Positions 1 through 10,668 are shown, counted from the stretch's first letter. The stretch: 64,000 nt of DNA from Leucothrix arctica (GCF_003172895.1 NZ_QGKL01000019.1:62001-126000), one strand, 5' to 3'. Numbers and translations are program-made. The notes: generated by a model not told the origin, from the sequence alone.

Positions 1-81
1 TACCTGTAAATCTGAAATATTAAGTGCAGGCAAGCCAATTGACTCTAATCGCCCAATGATTATTTTATCTTTAGATTTCAT
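1..81 (-). CDS. ATP-dependent zinc protease family protein (RimB-like), N-terminal fragment cut by window edge
   Basis: Only the first 27 codons are inside the window, reading leftward from an ATG at 79-81. The translation opens MKSKDKIIIGRLESIGLPAL, the start typical of the putative ATP-dependent zinc protease family (PF05618), which is a retropepsin-like fold despite its name. The gene begins one base after the stop of the upstream metallohydrolase, so the two are almost certainly co-transcribed and probably translationally coupled. In Pseudomonas the homologous protease RimB works with RimK on ribosomal protein S6 modification, and the rimK gene here lies two genes upstream. The catalytic Asp-Thr-Gly region is outside the window, so the call rests on the N-terminus and on context. 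Confidence 0.75.
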   Translation of the reverse strand, partial: MKSKDKIIIGRLESIGLPALNISDLQV

Positions 82-82
82 A

Positions 83-1111
83 TTAAGACCTATTATCACC
101 CGCATCAGGCAACAGTAACTCCTGAACGTTTTCTATATGCTCTGCGATCTCTTGATCACTTTCATCAAAATACGCAATATGGAACATCGCTTCCCCTTCT
201 TGAACAAGAGGAATGTTTTGTTTACCGATCAATATACCTGAACGTGATGCAATCACTGAATCAAGCACCTCACCATACGGGCTGCCAATTTCAGCTAGCA
301 CCTGCCCTTTCGTAATTTGATCACCCAAGTCCACGATATTATTCACAATACCACTGGCGTTAGCTCTCACCCACTGACTGCCGTTAGCAATAAAAGGCGT
401 TCTCTTTTTCTTAGCGGTACTTTTTCTCTTCATGCCAAGGTGCTGCAAGATATTAACAATCCCCTTCATACCCGCTCGAATAGAAAACTCATCAAAACGT
501 AATGCTTCACCTGCTTCATACAGCAAGATTTTTGTTTCATTCTTCACCGCTGACTCTCTCAGTGAGCCATCAACAAGATTAGAATTTAACACTACTGGTA
601 CACCAAAAATCTCAGCCAATTCCTTAGTCTCAGAACAGGACATATCTGCTCTGATCTGAGGTAGGTTGGAGCGATGAATCGCACCAGTATGCAAATCAAT
701 ACCGTAATCACAGTGCTTCACAATTTCATTCAAGAAAATATGAGCCACCCGCCCCGCTAAAGAACCTTTAGCGGAGCCAGGGAAGCAACGATTTAAATCA
801 CGTCGGTCTGGCATATAACGACTTTGATTAACCACGCCATAAACATTCACCATTGGCACTGCAATAAGCGTACCGTTAGAAATTTTCAGCTTATTTTGGC
901 TAATCAATCGTCTAATAATCTCAATACCGTTGAGCTCATCACCATGAACCGCAGCACTAATAAAAATAGTAGGCCCCGGCTTTTTAGCACGAATAATATG
1001 AACAGGGAGAGACACCTCAGCATCTGTGTACAACTTCGCTACAGGTAGCTCAATTTTTCTTTGTTCCCCCGGTAATATTTCAAACTCACCAATACGTAAA
1101 ATGTCCATCAT
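83..1111 (-). CDS. Succinylglutamate desuccinylase/aspartoacylase family metallohydrolase
   Basis: 342 residues, M14-like zinc hydrolase of the AstE/aspartoacylase family (PF04952). The zinc site is visible as HGDELNG (His56, Glu59) and DLHTG (His141). The substrate-binding DLNRCFPG stretch is at 105-112, and a beta-rich biotinyl-like C-terminal domain follows from about residue 240. The family cleaves amide bonds of N-acyl amino acids or glutamyl-type conjugates. It lies between rimK (14 bp upstream) and a zinc protease (1 bp downstream). This three-gene layout suggests a role in handling poly-glutamate or another RimK-linked amide, but the substrate cannot be read from sequence. Start: two adjacent ATGs; the first is used here. 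Confidence 0.85.
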   Translation of the reverse strand: MMDILRIGEFEILPGEQRKIELPVAKLYTDAEVSLPVHIIRAKKPGPTIFISAAVHGDELNGIEIIRRLISQNKLKISNGTLIAVPMVNVYGVVNQSRYMPDRRDLNRCFPGSAKGSLAGRVAHIFLNEIVKHCDYGIDLHTGAIHRSNLPQIRADMSCSETKELAEIFGVPVVLNSNLVDGSLRESAVKNETKILLYEAGEALRFDEFSIRAGMKGIVNILQHLGMKRKSTAKKKRTPFIANGSQWVRANASGIVNNIVDLGDQITKGQVLAEIGSPYGEVLDSVIASRSGILIGKQNIPLVQEGEAMFHIAYFDESDQEIAEHIENVQELLLPDAGDNRS

Positions 1112-1125
1112 TCAATATCCTGTTA

Positions 1126-2031
1126 TTAACCTGTACCGCGAGTTTTTGTGCTGTGTGGCTTTGCATTCTTTTCTAAGAACTCAAACACCATTTTAGCCAC
1201 ATCTTTACCCGTCGCTTTTTCAATACCTTCCAAGCCTGGAGAAGAGTTAACTTCCATCACCATCGGACCATTTTGCGAGCGAAGTAAGTCTACACCACAT
1301 AAATTTAGCCCCATGATTTTAGCAGCATTAACCGCTGTTTCACGCTCTTCTTTAGACAACTTAACAACTTCTGCAGAACCACCACGATGTAGGTTTGAAC
1401 GGAACTCACCTTCAGCACCTTGACGCTTCATCGCAGCAACAACCTTACCGCCAATAACTAAACAACGAATGTCTGCACCACCTGCTTCTTTAACAAACTC
1501 TTGAACCAAGATATTCGCCTTTAAGCCCATAAATGCTTCGATGATTGCCTCTGCTGACTTAGCAGTATCAGCCAATACCACACCGATACCTTGAGTACCT
1601 TCTAATAGCTTGATAACGACCGGCGCACCACCTACATTCTTAATCAAGTCTTTAACGTTGTCAGACTTACTAGCGAAACCCGTACGTGGCAAACCAATAC
1701 CTTTTCGAGACAACAACTGCAACGAACGAAGCTTGTCACGTGAGCGACTGATTGCCACAGACTCGTTGATATTAAACGTACCCATCATCTCAAACTGACG
1801 TGCAACGGCAGTACCGTAGAAAGTCACTGACGCGCCAATACGAGGAATGATTGCATCGTACTCAGGTAGTTCTTTACCGTGGTAACGTACTGTTGGACGA
1901 CTACTTGTGATGTCCATGTAGCAACGTAATGTATCGATAATATCAACTTCATGACCCATTGCTTCACCTGCTTCTTTCAAACGGCGAGTGGAGTAAAGGT
2001 TCTTGTTTCTAGATAAAATTGCGATTTTCAT
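1126..2031 (-). CDS. rimK: RimK family ATP-grasp alpha-L-glutamate ligase
   Basis: 301 residues, matching E. coli RimK in length. RimK adds glutamate residues to the C-terminus of ribosomal protein S6 and can make poly-alpha-glutamate. The N-terminus [20 protein letters not shown] is the classical RimK start. I placed the start at 2031, because the 19 extra residues of the longer open frame are not conserved-looking and overlap the promoter region. The ATP-grasp core is present, with the GTQGIGV glycine loop, the [17 protein letters not shown] stretch and the metal-binding [14 protein letters not shown] near the C-terminus. First gene of a minus-strand operon with the metallohydrolase and zinc protease, divergent from a LysR-type regulator. 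Confidence 0.93.
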   Translation of the reverse strand: MKIAILSRNKNLYSTRRLKEAGEAMGHEVDIIDTLRCYMDITSSRPTVRYHGKELPEYDAIIPRIGASVTFYGTAVARQFEMMGTFNINESVAISRSRDKLRSLQLLSRKGIGLPRTGFASKSDNVKDLIKNVGGAPVVIKLLEGTQGIGVVLADTAKSAEAIIEAFMGLKANILVQEFVKEAGGADIRCLVIGGKVVAAMKRQGAEGEFRSNLHRGGSAEVVKLSKEERETAVNAAKIMGLNLCGVDLLRSQNGPMVMEVNSSPGLEGIEKATGKDVAKMVFEFLEKNAKPHSTKTRGTG

Positions 2032-2127
2032 AACTGCGTCCTTGTTGGGGTAGTGGAAGATTTGCGCGCAGTGTATAGTCGAGATCATGATCAGTAAAAC
2101 GCTATATTTCGTTAAGTTTGATAGAAT

Positions 2128-2137
2128 TAATCGATTA
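2128..2137. promoter_or_regulatory. Palindrome TAATCGATTA in the rimK/LTTR divergent intergenic region
   Basis: A perfect 10-bp palindrome lies in the 126-bp gap between the divergent rimK and LysR-type genes. LysR regulators usually bind short dyads (T-N11-A type) in such intergenic regions, so this is a plausible operator. The assignment is inference from position only. Confidence 0.35.
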
Positions 2138-2157
2138 GACTACCTTAAGGATTTTTG

Positions 2158-3006
2158 ATGAAAATTGAGCTATTGCAAACCTTTTTGGAAGTGAGCAGGA
2201 CACTGCATTTTCGTCATGCGGCTGAAAATCTATTTATTACACAATCAGCAATCAGTTCGAGAATTAAGCTATTAGAAGAAGACCTTGGCGTACTTCTATT
2301 CGACCGTAGCAAGAAGCATCTCAAGATCACTCCCGAAGGCCATCGCCTAATCAAGCATGCCAACGAGATGCTACTCGTCTGGCAAAAAGCCAAGATGGAT
2401 GTTGGGATGGCCGACCACGATTCACATCAGTTAGTGATCGGTTCAATCATGTCTATCTGGGATATTGTGTTGCAGGACTGGCTGAAGAAGATTCATCGCA
2501 ATTACGATGATATTAGCCTATTTACCAATACCTACTCGCCTATCGAGTTACGCAAGAGCGTATTGAGTCGAGTGATTGACGTGGCGTTCCTGTTTGACCC
2601 ACCCTTTGTAGAAGACTTAATCACCGAGAAAGTAGCGACCGTACCGCTGCAATTGGTCACAACGGACGAGAAGCTGGCGTCGACGCTATCGTCGCAAGAT
2701 AACTACATTATGGTGGATTATGGGGAATCAATAAATGCGCAATATAGACGTGACTTTCAGAGTGAAGTCGCGTCAAAACACTATATTAGCCAACCCCGCA
2801 TAGCGCTAAACTTCCTGCTAGATGCGGGGGGGAGTGCTTACTTGCCTCGACAAATGTCGTTTGAATATATCCAAAGTGGTAAGCTGTTTGTCGTAGAAAA
2901 TGCACCAAAATACGAACGGGAAGTGTTTGCCGCGTACCTTGAGAAAAGTCATAAGGTGGAGCTGATAGAGCGGACTATTCAGCTGTTTCCTCATGTAGCG
3001 GTTTAA
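2158..3006 (+). CDS. LysR-family transcriptional regulator, HdfR-like
   Basis: 282 residues. The N-terminal winged helix-turn-helix (residues 1-60) starts MKIELLQTFLEVSRTLHF and continues AAENLFITQSAISSRIKLLE, very close in pattern to E. coli HdfR. It is followed by a substrate-binding domain (about 90-280) that begins in HdfR style with a short IGSIMSIWD segment. HdfR represses flhDC in enterics, but no flagellar genes are seen here. The more likely target is the divergent rimK operon 126 bp away. I chose ATG 2158 over the adjacent TTG at 2155; a TAAGGA-like Shine-Dalgarno lies just upstream. Its 3' end overlaps the convergent gene by 32 bp. Confidence 0.88.
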   Translation: MKIELLQTFLEVSRTLHFRHAAENLFITQSAISSRIKLLEEDLGVLLFDRSKKHLKITPEGHRLIKHANEMLLVWQKAKMDVGMADHDSHQLVIGSIMSIWDIVLQDWLKKIHRNYDDISLFTNTYSPIELRKSVLSRVIDVAFLFDPPFVEDLITEKVATVPLQLVTTDEKLASTLSSQDNYIMVDYGESINAQYRRDFQSEVASKHYISQPRIALNFLLDAGGSAYLPRQMSFEYIQSGKLFVVENAPKYEREVFAAYLEKSHKVELIERTIQLFPHVAV

Positions 3007-3352
3007 TCTTAACAATCTTAGTCAATTTCAACTTTTTCTCAAGCCCAGTGAAGCTTTTCGGTAGTTTAGCAATGATTTTTTCGACCTCCGATAAGTCAGA
3101 TATCCCTTGATGGGACCTAAACTCATCGCTGTCCTTTATCTTGATCGGCATATCAATCGTGACAAGATCAAATTCATCGACAATAAACTGAATGGTTTGA
3201 CCTTCGCTATCCACTAAACCAAAAAAATCATCTTTTTCTACCAACACCAGTCGTGCAATTTTAGATGCGGCATACGGATTAACAACGATATAGTCAGGGG
3301 CAGATACATCTTCGTCCGTTCCGTAATTGCAGTAAAAACAATTCAATTTCAT
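2975..3352 (-). CDS. Hypothetical protein, 125 aa
   Basis: A soluble protein of 125 residues that I do not recognise. It begins MKLNCFYCNYGTDEDVS, with a CxxC-like Cys-Phe-Tyr-Cys at positions 5-8. It contains a mixed alpha/beta stretch and ends in a lysine-rich tail. No signal peptide or membrane segment is visible. The 3' end runs 32 bp into the convergent LysR gene. That is unusual but tolerable, and the reading frame has a normal amino acid composition throughout. No terminator separates the convergent pair. Real-gene confidence is moderate because no family motif supports it. Confidence 0.6.
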   Translation of the reverse strand: MKLNCFYCNYGTDEDVSAPDYIVVNPYAASKIARLVLVEKDDFFGLVDSEGQTIQFIVDEFDLVTIDMPIKIKDSDEFRSHQGISDLSEVEKIIAKLPKSFTGLEKKLKLTKIVKIKPLHEETAE

Positions 3353-3402
3353 ACCGTACCTCTCACATCTTTAAGGAGTCATTAATGAGTGTAAATCCGC
3401 TG

Positions 3403-3786
3403 TTAGTTTAGCACTCTATCAGAACTAGATTGACGCCTAACGCGTGTTTGCTTCTCGTTGTCTAGAATCGCCTGCGACTCTAACCCAGACAGTGGCACTC
3501 TATGATCACGTATAATCTCACCATCTGCGATTAACGACAAATAGCGAGAACAACATACTCTTAAAAAAGATGTAAAATTACCAATATCATGATCAGCATC
3601 CAATGACTCAAGGTATAACTTAGTAATCATTTGGTTGACGGTCATGTGGTCGCGACCTGCCATTTCTTCCAATGTTTCCCAGAAAAACTCTTCTAAGCGA
3701 ATTGACGTTACTACACCCTCTATTCGTAACGATTTAGTTCGACTCGTCCAAAGGTAACTGTCTGCATTGATAAAAAGTTGACACAT
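3403..3786 (-). CDS. Ribbon-helix-helix domain protein
   Basis: 127 residues. The sequence from MCQLFINADSYLWTSRTKSL through GVVTSIRLEEFFWETLEEMA fits the RHH_4 type (PF13467): a short beta strand that pairs in a dimer and inserts into the DNA major groove, then two helices (residues about 25-65). The 40 C-terminal residues are polar and probably disordered. It could be a small transcriptional regulator. It lies alone between a hypothetical gene and a DJ-1 family gene, 17 bp downstream of the latter on the same strand, so the two may be co-transcribed. The target is unknown. Confidence 0.8.
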   Translation of the reverse strand: MCQLFINADSYLWTSRTKSLRIEGVVTSIRLEEFFWETLEEMAGRDHMTVNQMITKLYLESLDADHDIGNFTSFLRVCCSRYLSLIADGEIIRDHRVPLSGLESQAILDNEKQTRVRRQSSSDRVLN

Positions 3787-3803
3787 AACGACTCCATAAT
3801 TGA

Positions 3804-4361
3804 TTAAAACAAAGCAACAAATTGTCTAAGCATAGCAGGATGAGCAGGCCATGCGGGAGCTGTCACTAGATTTCCATCAGTCACAGCGCCATCCATTGGC
3901 AAAACGACATAGATTCCACCCGCCATTGTTACTTCAGGTTCACACGCTGGGTATGCTGATACTTTCTTACCTTCAATCACTTTTGCCGCAGTCAATAACT
4001 GTGCACCATGACAAACTGCCGCAATAGGTTTGTTATGAATTGAAAAGTGCTGAATAAGCTCGATCACTGCGGAGTTTAAGCGAAGGTACTCAGGCGCACG
4101 ACCACCGGGGATATACAGTGCGTCGTAATCATCAACTAAAATATCATCAAATGTAGCGTTTAATACAAACTTATGACCTGGTTTTTCAGTGTAAGTCTGG
4201 TCGCCTTCAAAGTCATGAATGGCTGTTGAAATAGTATCGCCCGTTTTTTTGTCTGGGCAGACTGCATCAACATCATGACCCATCGCAAGCAAGGCTTGAA
4301 ACGGCACCATGTTTTCGTAGTCTTCAACAAAGTCACCCGTAATCATTAATACTCTAGCCAT
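3804..4361 (-). CDS. DJ-1/PfpI family protein
   Basis: 185 residues, the usual length for the DJ-1/ThiJ/PfpI superfamily of glutamine-amidotransferase-like proteins. The nucleophile elbow [10 protein letters not shown] places the reactive cysteine at residue 117, and the conserved acidic partner is Glu13 in GDFVEDYE. The [10 protein letters not shown] segment (85-94) and the pair TAPAWPAHP near the end are typical of PfpI-like members. Members act as glyoxalases/deglycases, proteases or redox sensors, and the sequence does not decide between them. The neighbourhood of small stress proteins (RHH, Nudix, luciferase-like) fits a protective role. Confidence 0.88.
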   Translation of the reverse strand: MARVLMITGDFVEDYENMVPFQALLAMGHDVDAVCPDKKTGDTISTAIHDFEGDQTYTEKPGHKFVLNATFDDILVDDYDALYIPGGRAPEYLRLNSAVIELIQHFSIHNKPIAAVCHGAQLLTAAKVIEGKKVSAYPACEPEVTMAGGIYVVLPMDGAVTDGNLVTAPAWPAHPAMLRQFVALF

Positions 4362-4456
4362 GTTCCTCTCCTTGTCAGTAAAACTATTCCTAGTAAATAG
4401 TAAAACATAGACGAAGATTCACTGGGTATTAGTGGGCTACTACTCGACTAATATAA

Positions 4457-4792
4457 TCACTTCTTACCGATATAAAACAAAATTTCGGCACGCTTCGGGT
4501 GATCTTTAACCCAAGCCTTTATATCGTCCAACCTTGCCATATCCGTCTCTCCAAAAATCGTAGTGAAGCGATCTTTTAGGATATTGGCACTGACTTCTTT
4601 GCGCACTTTACGCTGCCATGAATCGGTAAATACTGACGGGATTTTCTTCGATAGCTTGAGTGACTTAAGCAACTCCCATTCCCCACCATCCACCCATGCT
4701 TCATCACAACTACTACAAAGATCTAGACGATTTTTACTGTGTCCAGAAATCTTGTATTTAGTCATCAGTTTCGAACACTTAGGACATGACAT
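4457..4792 (-). CDS. TFIIB-type zinc finger (zf-TFIIB) domain protein
   Basis: 111 residues. The N-terminus holds a four-cysteine zinc ribbon: CPKC at 3-6 and CSSC at 26-29, with the WVDGGEWELL continuation typical of PF13453. The remaining two thirds are helical and basic with no motif I know. Such small zinc-ribbon proteins are widespread and mostly uncharacterised; nucleic acid or protein binding is assumed. The gene stands alone between DJ-1 and Nudix genes on the same strand. Confidence 0.8.
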   Translation of the reverse strand: MSCPKCSKLMTKYKISGHSKNRLDLCSSCDEAWVDGGEWELLKSLKLSKKIPSVFTDSWQRKVRKEVSANILKDRFTTIFGETDMARLDDIKAWVKDHPKRAEILFYIGKK

Positions 4793-4844
4793 AGCCGCAA
4801 AACTATCTGAGTCTGGTTACTTATCGTCAACGTAGTATAACAAC

Positions 4845-5246
4845 TTACACCATCAACCCTTCCGCTTTGAGCCACTCCATTGCCTTAATTGATCCTAGCG
4901 AGCAACGGTGTCTATCTTCAAAAGCAATAAATGCGATCTCTTCAATCTCAGCATCGGCTACAAGTTCGCCAGTATAGTCAGCGTAATAGCAGGTCAGCTT
5001 AACGTCGATATCCGTATTTTTCCCATCCGCAGGTGCTTTAAACGTTTCAGCATATGTAATGGTATCGGTAACCAGATCTACCGTTATTTCTTCTTGAATT
5101 TCACGCACCAGTGCTTGCTCATCAGTTTCACCCTGCTCTCGCTTACCACCGGGAATATAAAACAATGTTTTATCTTTTGAACGCGCAGTCAGTAATTTGC
5201 CATCACGAACATACAACCACGCTAACTTATCTATTTCCTTTTTCAC
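4845..5246 (-). CDS. Nudix hydrolase
   Basis: 133 residues. The Nudix box lies at 34-56, running from GGKREQGETD through REIQEE. The catalytic REx2EE core (Arg49, Glu50, Glu53, Glu54 region) is intact, but the usual glycine near the end of the box is replaced by threonine (EEITV). The family hydrolyses nucleoside diphosphates linked to another moiety, and MutT-like sanitation is one option. The sequence does not define a substrate. Opening residues MKKEIDKLAWLYVRDGKLL are typical for small Nudix proteins in this size class. Confidence 0.87.
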   Translation of the reverse strand: MKKEIDKLAWLYVRDGKLLTARSKDKTLFYIPGGKREQGETDEQALVREIQEEITVDLVTDTITYAETFKAPADGKNTDIDVKLTCYYADYTGELVADAEIEEIAFIAFEDRHRCSLGSIKAMEWLKAEGLMV

Positions 5247-5276
5247 AAAAACGCCCTTTTATAAATATGTGGTTTG

Positions 5277-5624
5277 TTATAGTTCGTTAAACTCAGCGAC
5301 ATCACTATAAATAACCTCCCATTCGCAGGCTGACATTTCAGCATACAAGTCAGTACTTGGAGATAATTTGCTATACAACTTAGGTTGATCAACCTTCATT
5401 CGCTCAAACAGCACTTGTTCAGACTTCTTAATCTTGTCCTTCGTAACGGCCAATAATTTTTCAGTGGATACTGCGATACCAAAAGCACTAAAACCCGAAG
5501 CACAATACAGCGTAAAGGCGTAGAGACCGTCCTTGTGCAGTGTGTCTTTAACCTCGTTATATTTGTTCTCTAACCCAGCCGCAAGACACTCTACAAACTG
5601 AACTTTAACTTGTTCAATGTTCAT
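5277..5624 (-). CDS. DUF4303-like protein
   Basis: 115 residues from the ATG at 5624. The upstream alternative at 5642 adds only six residues. The pattern of an N-terminal helix, then [17 protein letters not shown], and a C-terminal [16 protein letters not shown] resembles the DUF4303/SMI1-type small proteins, a family often carried as immunity or accessory proteins. The family assignment is tentative. The start codon overlaps the end of the upstream luciferase-like gene by 11 bp, indicating translational coupling. Confidence 0.65.
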   Translation of the reverse strand: MNIEQVKVQFVECLAAGLENKYNEVKDTLHKDGLYAFTLYCASGFSAFGIAVSTEKLLAVTKDKIKKSEQVLFERMKVDQPKLYSKLSPSTDLYAEMSACEWEVIYSDVAEFNEL

Positions 5625-6621
5625 GACATGCAGCCGCCGCAATACTCAAAGACTTCAATCGACTTTGTGTATCGTGAATATCACATGCCAACATAAACTC
5701 ATCCGCACCGGTCAAATCCAACAAATTCTGCAACCCTTTACGCACCGTCTCTGGACCACCAATTACCGCTGCTGCTAAAAAATCATCAATAGCCGCTTTG
5801 GCTTGTGGCGGGATACTCTCTGCAAAATTTTCCACCGGCTTAGGCAGTGAACCTAACTGTCCCGTCAATAAATCAAGAATTCGCTGGTATGTACTGCTGG
5901 CTAAAAACTCGGCTTCTTCATCAGTATCAGCCGCAATCAACGGTACACCAATAATCACATAAGGCTTGGCTAAGGTAGCCGAAGGTTTAAATGACTTACG
6001 ATATAGCTCTACCGCTTGAAGCAACATACGCGGTGCAAAGTGTGAGCCAAAGGCATAAGGAAGACCACGCTCTGCGGCCAACTGAGCGGAAAACAAACTA
6101 CTGCCCAATAACCAAATCGGAACATTCGTCCCTGCACCCGGCATTGCAATAATGCTCTGCCCTGGTTTTGGCTCTGCAAGTAGCTGCTTTAACTCACTCA
6201 CTTCACGAGGAAAGTCTGCGTCCGTTTCTACTTTGTTACGACGCAACGCGCGCATCGTATTCTGATCTGTTCCCGGTGCACGCCCAAGTCCTAGGTCAAT
6301 ACGGTCAGGATATAGCTCTGCCAATGTACCAAAGGCCTCAGCCACCACTAAAGGCGCGTGATTCGGAAGCATGATGCCGCCCGAGCCAACCCTCATGGTG
6401 TTAGTTTTGCTGGCAATATGCCCCACCAAAACAGCCGTTGCTGAGCTAGCAATACCGCGCATATTATGGTGTTCAGCTAACCAATAACGTTTGAAACCAA
6501 TGCTCTCTGCATGTTGGGCTGTTTCTACACTCACTTGTAACGCTTGAGCCACAGTGCCACCTTCACGAATGGTGACTAGGTCCAACATAGACAGCGATGT
6601 ATTTGATAATGAATTTGCCAT
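5614..6621 (-). CDS. LLM-class flavin-dependent oxidoreductase, YhbW-like
   Basis: 335 residues, identical in length to E. coli YhbW. Bacterial luciferase-like TIM barrel of the MsnO8-type subfamily. Diagnostic stretches are [12 protein letters not shown] at the start, [20 protein letters not shown] (41-60), [17 protein letters not shown] and [10 protein letters not shown]. These enzymes use FMNH2 and O2 to oxidise small organic substrates; the natural substrate of YhbW is not known. The gene is followed with overlap by a DUF4303-like gene and preceded by the katG terminator, so it begins a new transcription unit. Confidence 0.92.
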   Translation of the reverse strand: MANSLSNTSLSMLDLVTIREGGTVAQALQVSVETAQHAESIGFKRYWLAEHHNMRGIASSATAVLVGHIASKTNTMRVGSGGIMLPNHAPLVVAEAFGTLAELYPDRIDLGLGRAPGTDQNTMRALRRNKVETDADFPREVSELKQLLAEPKPGQSIIAMPGAGTNVPIWLLGSSLFSAQLAAERGLPYAFGSHFAPRMLLQAVELYRKSFKPSATLAKPYVIIGVPLIAADTDEEAEFLASSTYQRILDLLTGQLGSLPKPVENFAESIPPQAKAAIDDFLAAAVIGGPETVRKGLQNLLDLTGADEFMLACDIHDTQSRLKSLSIAAAACHEH

Positions 6622-6641
6622 GCGTTACTCCAACCAAGACC

Positions 6642-6678
6642 AAAAAAAAATCCCCACACTGTATTAACAGTATGGGGA
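6642..6678 (-). terminator. Rho-independent terminator of katG
   Basis: On the minus strand a 12-bp stem (TCCCCATACTGT/ACAGTGTGGGGA, one mismatch, TAAT-type loop) is followed by nine T residues. It sits 26 bp after the katG stop codon and before the YhbW-like gene. Confidence 0.9.
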
Positions 6679-6703
6679 CATTTGAGCGTTTAACTAGAGC
6701 GGT

Positions 6704-8890
<2,187 letters not shown>

Positions 8891-8962
8891 TCAACGTCCT
8901 AAGGTGTGACTACTATTAACTATACGGCGCTATTTGTGAAACAGTTGCCTTGTATCGTTACA

Positions 8963-9001
8963 ATAGACCTTATCTATCAAGGTAAGTATTGTGATAGATA
9001 A
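8963..9001. promoter_or_regulatory. Putative OxyR site and 10-bp inverted repeat upstream of katG
   Basis: ATAG at 8963-8966 and CTAT at 8974-8977 are exactly 7 bp apart, the OxyR half-operator spacing. A second ATAG occurs at 8994. The same region contains a perfect 10-bp inverted repeat TTATCTATCA (8970-8979) / TGATAGATAA (8992-9001). It lies between the end of the Usp-fusion gene and katG, about 115 bp before the katG start. The inverted repeat may alternatively end Usp transcription, although no T-run follows. Confidence 0.55.
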
Positions 9002-9002
9002 A

Positions 9003-9872
9003 TCATTTATCTGTCGTGAACGAAGCGCTATTTACCGGAACAATTAACACATCACAACGACTATGGTTTTGAACATAGTGCGTGGTAGAACCCATTAGCT
9101 TGTTTAAGCCCTTCTTTTTCTTCGCCCACATGATCACTAAATCAGACCGGTGTGCTTCAAGAAAAGAAACGATGCCAGAGTCTGTATTACCTGAAATCAC
9201 TTTAGTTTTTAGTGCAAAGTCAGTCTCTAGCTCACTCACAAATAATTTCATCTGTGCTTCAGCGGCGTCGATATGATGCTGGCTTTGCTTCTCAACGATG
9301 TCTTCACCAATGAGTGAACTACCAATCGCATCACCGTATAGTGCCAATGCACTGTCTTCTTGAACAACATTTAATAACGTCAATGTCGCGTCGTAGTTAC
9401 CTGCCATTTCGATGGCACGCTTACAGGCATGTGCTGAATACTTAGAAAAATCGACTGCAACTACAATATGTTGATAAGGCAGTAATTTGTCAGCCGCCAC
9501 CTCGACGTCTTCTTTATTACGAAGCCAGTCCCATGCATCTTGCAGGTTTTCACGGTTAAAATAACGAACTTCGCCTGGCGCTATGAATGGTTTAGCAAAC
9601 CAAGCCATCCAGTGCTCCCACGACTTATCACCAACAAGCGCAATACGCTCAAAGCTGGTTGAGTGCTCCATACCAAACTTGTAGTCATCCTTTGCTGCCG
9701 CCAGATCCCAACCTCTAAAATTTTCAAACTCGAATAAAATGGAGACCTTTTCAAACTCATTAATTTGCGCTTCTAATTTTGGTAAAAAGTTCTGATAATC
9801 TTCATGACTTAACCTACCTGAAGCACGAACCGCAATGGTGTTGTCGTCAAATACAGGGATAAATTGCAACAT
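9003..9872 (-). CDS. SpoIIAA-like (STAS-fold) / universal stress protein fusion
   Basis: 289 residues in two parts. Residues 1-120 form a SpoIIAA-like domain (PF11964), recognisable from FEFENFRGWDLAAAKDDYKF and a DAWDWLR ending. Residues about 130-285 are a UspA domain, from HIVVAVDFSKYSAHACKRAI to GSTTHYVQNHSRCDVLIVPV, where the G-S/T phosphate-binding motif of ATP-binding Usp proteins appears as GSTTHYV. The two domains are normally separate proteins; a second stand-alone SpoIIAA-like protein is encoded at 59299-59664. The gene is upstream of katG on the same strand and has an OxyR-type operator in front. This suggests a role in peroxide stress. What the N-terminal domain senses is unknown. 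Confidence 0.85.
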   Translation of the reverse strand: MLQFIPVFDDNTIAVRASGRLSHEDYQNFLPKLEAQINEFEKVSILFEFENFRGWDLAAAKDDYKFGMEHSTSFERIALVGDKSWEHWMAWFAKPFIAPGEVRYFNRENLQDAWDWLRNKEDVEVAADKLLPYQHIVVAVDFSKYSAHACKRAIEMAGNYDATLTLLNVVQEDSALALYGDAIGSSLIGEDIVEKQSQHHIDAAEAQMKLFVSELETDFALKTKVISGNTDSGIVSFLEAHRSDLVIMWAKKKKGLNKLMGSTTHYVQNHSRCDVLIVPVNSASFTTDK

Positions 9873-9980
9873 ACTAATACTTCCTTAAATCGTTAATAAT
9901 TAGAGAGCGTTGTTATCTGAACAACGATGTAGTTTAACTACATATTGAACCTATTATTCGATATGTGTAACTGTTAGCGT

Positions 9981-10006
9981 CTATTGCAGCGATAGACATT
10001 TCCTAT
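9981..10006. promoter_or_regulatory. Putative OxyR operator between the Usp-fusion and FKBP genes
   Basis: The tetranucleotides CTAT (9981-9984), ATAG (9992-9995) and CTAT (10003-10006) are spaced by exactly 7 bp each. That is three of the four elements of the OxyR consensus ATAG-N7-CTAT-N7-ATAG-N7-CTAT. The site is 109 bp upstream of the Usp-fusion start and 142 bp upstream of the divergent FKBP gene, so it could act on either or both. Confidence 0.6.
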
Positions 10007-10147
10007 CAAACTTGAGGTCATCTAAAACTTATATAAAGGATTACAAGCACTTCATGTGGCTCGCATTGGCATGGTATCGACTACCTAATCAGGGCATAAT
10101 ATTGCACATTCTAAAATCATTATAGTTATCTAAAACAGGGGAAAACC

Positions 10148-10624
10148 ATGGGTTTAAAAGGACTTCGTTCAACTACAGCGCTTATCTCAGTAGCCGTTTT
10201 ACTAACTGCTTGCGGTGGTAATGGAAGCAATGACACTAAGTCAATGGAAGCGGCTGCACTGGCGGCCACTCAAGCTGACGTTAGCTTTCAAAAGATTGAT
10301 ACTGTTGTCGGTACGGGCGCTACAGCTACGGCTGGTCAAACAGTAACAGTACATTACACCGGTTGGTTGTATGACACGTCTGCGCCTGAGAACAAGGGTA
10401 AGAAATTTGATAGCTCGGTTGATCGCGGTCAGCCGTTTGTATTCCCATTGGGAGCTGGCAAAGTGATTAAGGGCTGGGAAAATGGTTTTTCAGGGATGAA
10501 AGTTGGCGGTAAACGTACGCTAATCATTCCATCTGAAATGGGCTATGGTTCACGTGGTGCGGGAAGCTCTATCCCAGGTAATGCGACGTTGTTATTTGAT
10601 GTTGAGATGCTAGGCGTTAAGTAA
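10148..10624 (+). CDS. FKBP-type peptidyl-prolyl cis-trans isomerase lipoprotein
   Basis: 158 residues. The lipoprotein signal peptide has the lipobox LLTAC, with the lipidated cysteine at residue 21. The FKBP domain occupies about 48-158 and shows the expected VTVHYTGWLYD, KKFDSSVDRGQPF, GAGKVIKGWENG and IPSEMGYGSRGAG motifs, including the Tyr, Asp, Phe and Trp residues of the prolyl-binding pocket. It would catalyse proline isomerisation of envelope proteins from a membrane anchor. Asp after the lipid cysteine is absent (CGGN), so outer-membrane sorting is expected. It is divergent from the Usp-fusion gene and ends at its own terminator. Confidence 0.94.
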   Translation: MGLKGLRSTTALISVAVLLTACGGNGSNDTKSMEAAALAATQADVSFQKIDTVVGTGATATAGQTVTVHYTGWLYDTSAPENKGKKFDSSVDRGQPFVFPLGAGKVIKGWENGFSGMKVGGKRTLIIPSEMGYGSRGAGSSIPGNATLLFDVEMLGVK

Positions 10625-10635
10625 CACCCAGATCT

Positions 10636-10668
10636 ATGGAGCTGCACACTGTGTACGCTCCATTTTTT
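10636..10668 (+). terminator. Rho-independent terminator after the FKBP gene
   Basis: The stem ATGGAGC (10636-10642) / GCTCCAT (10657-10663) is followed by six T residues, 12 bp after the stop codon. Confidence 0.88.

Noticed and set aside
1148-1423. Plus-strand frames opposite rimK and many similar opposite-strand frames elsewhere
   Set aside because: They are shadows of well-supported genes, with unnatural composition and no ribosome sites.
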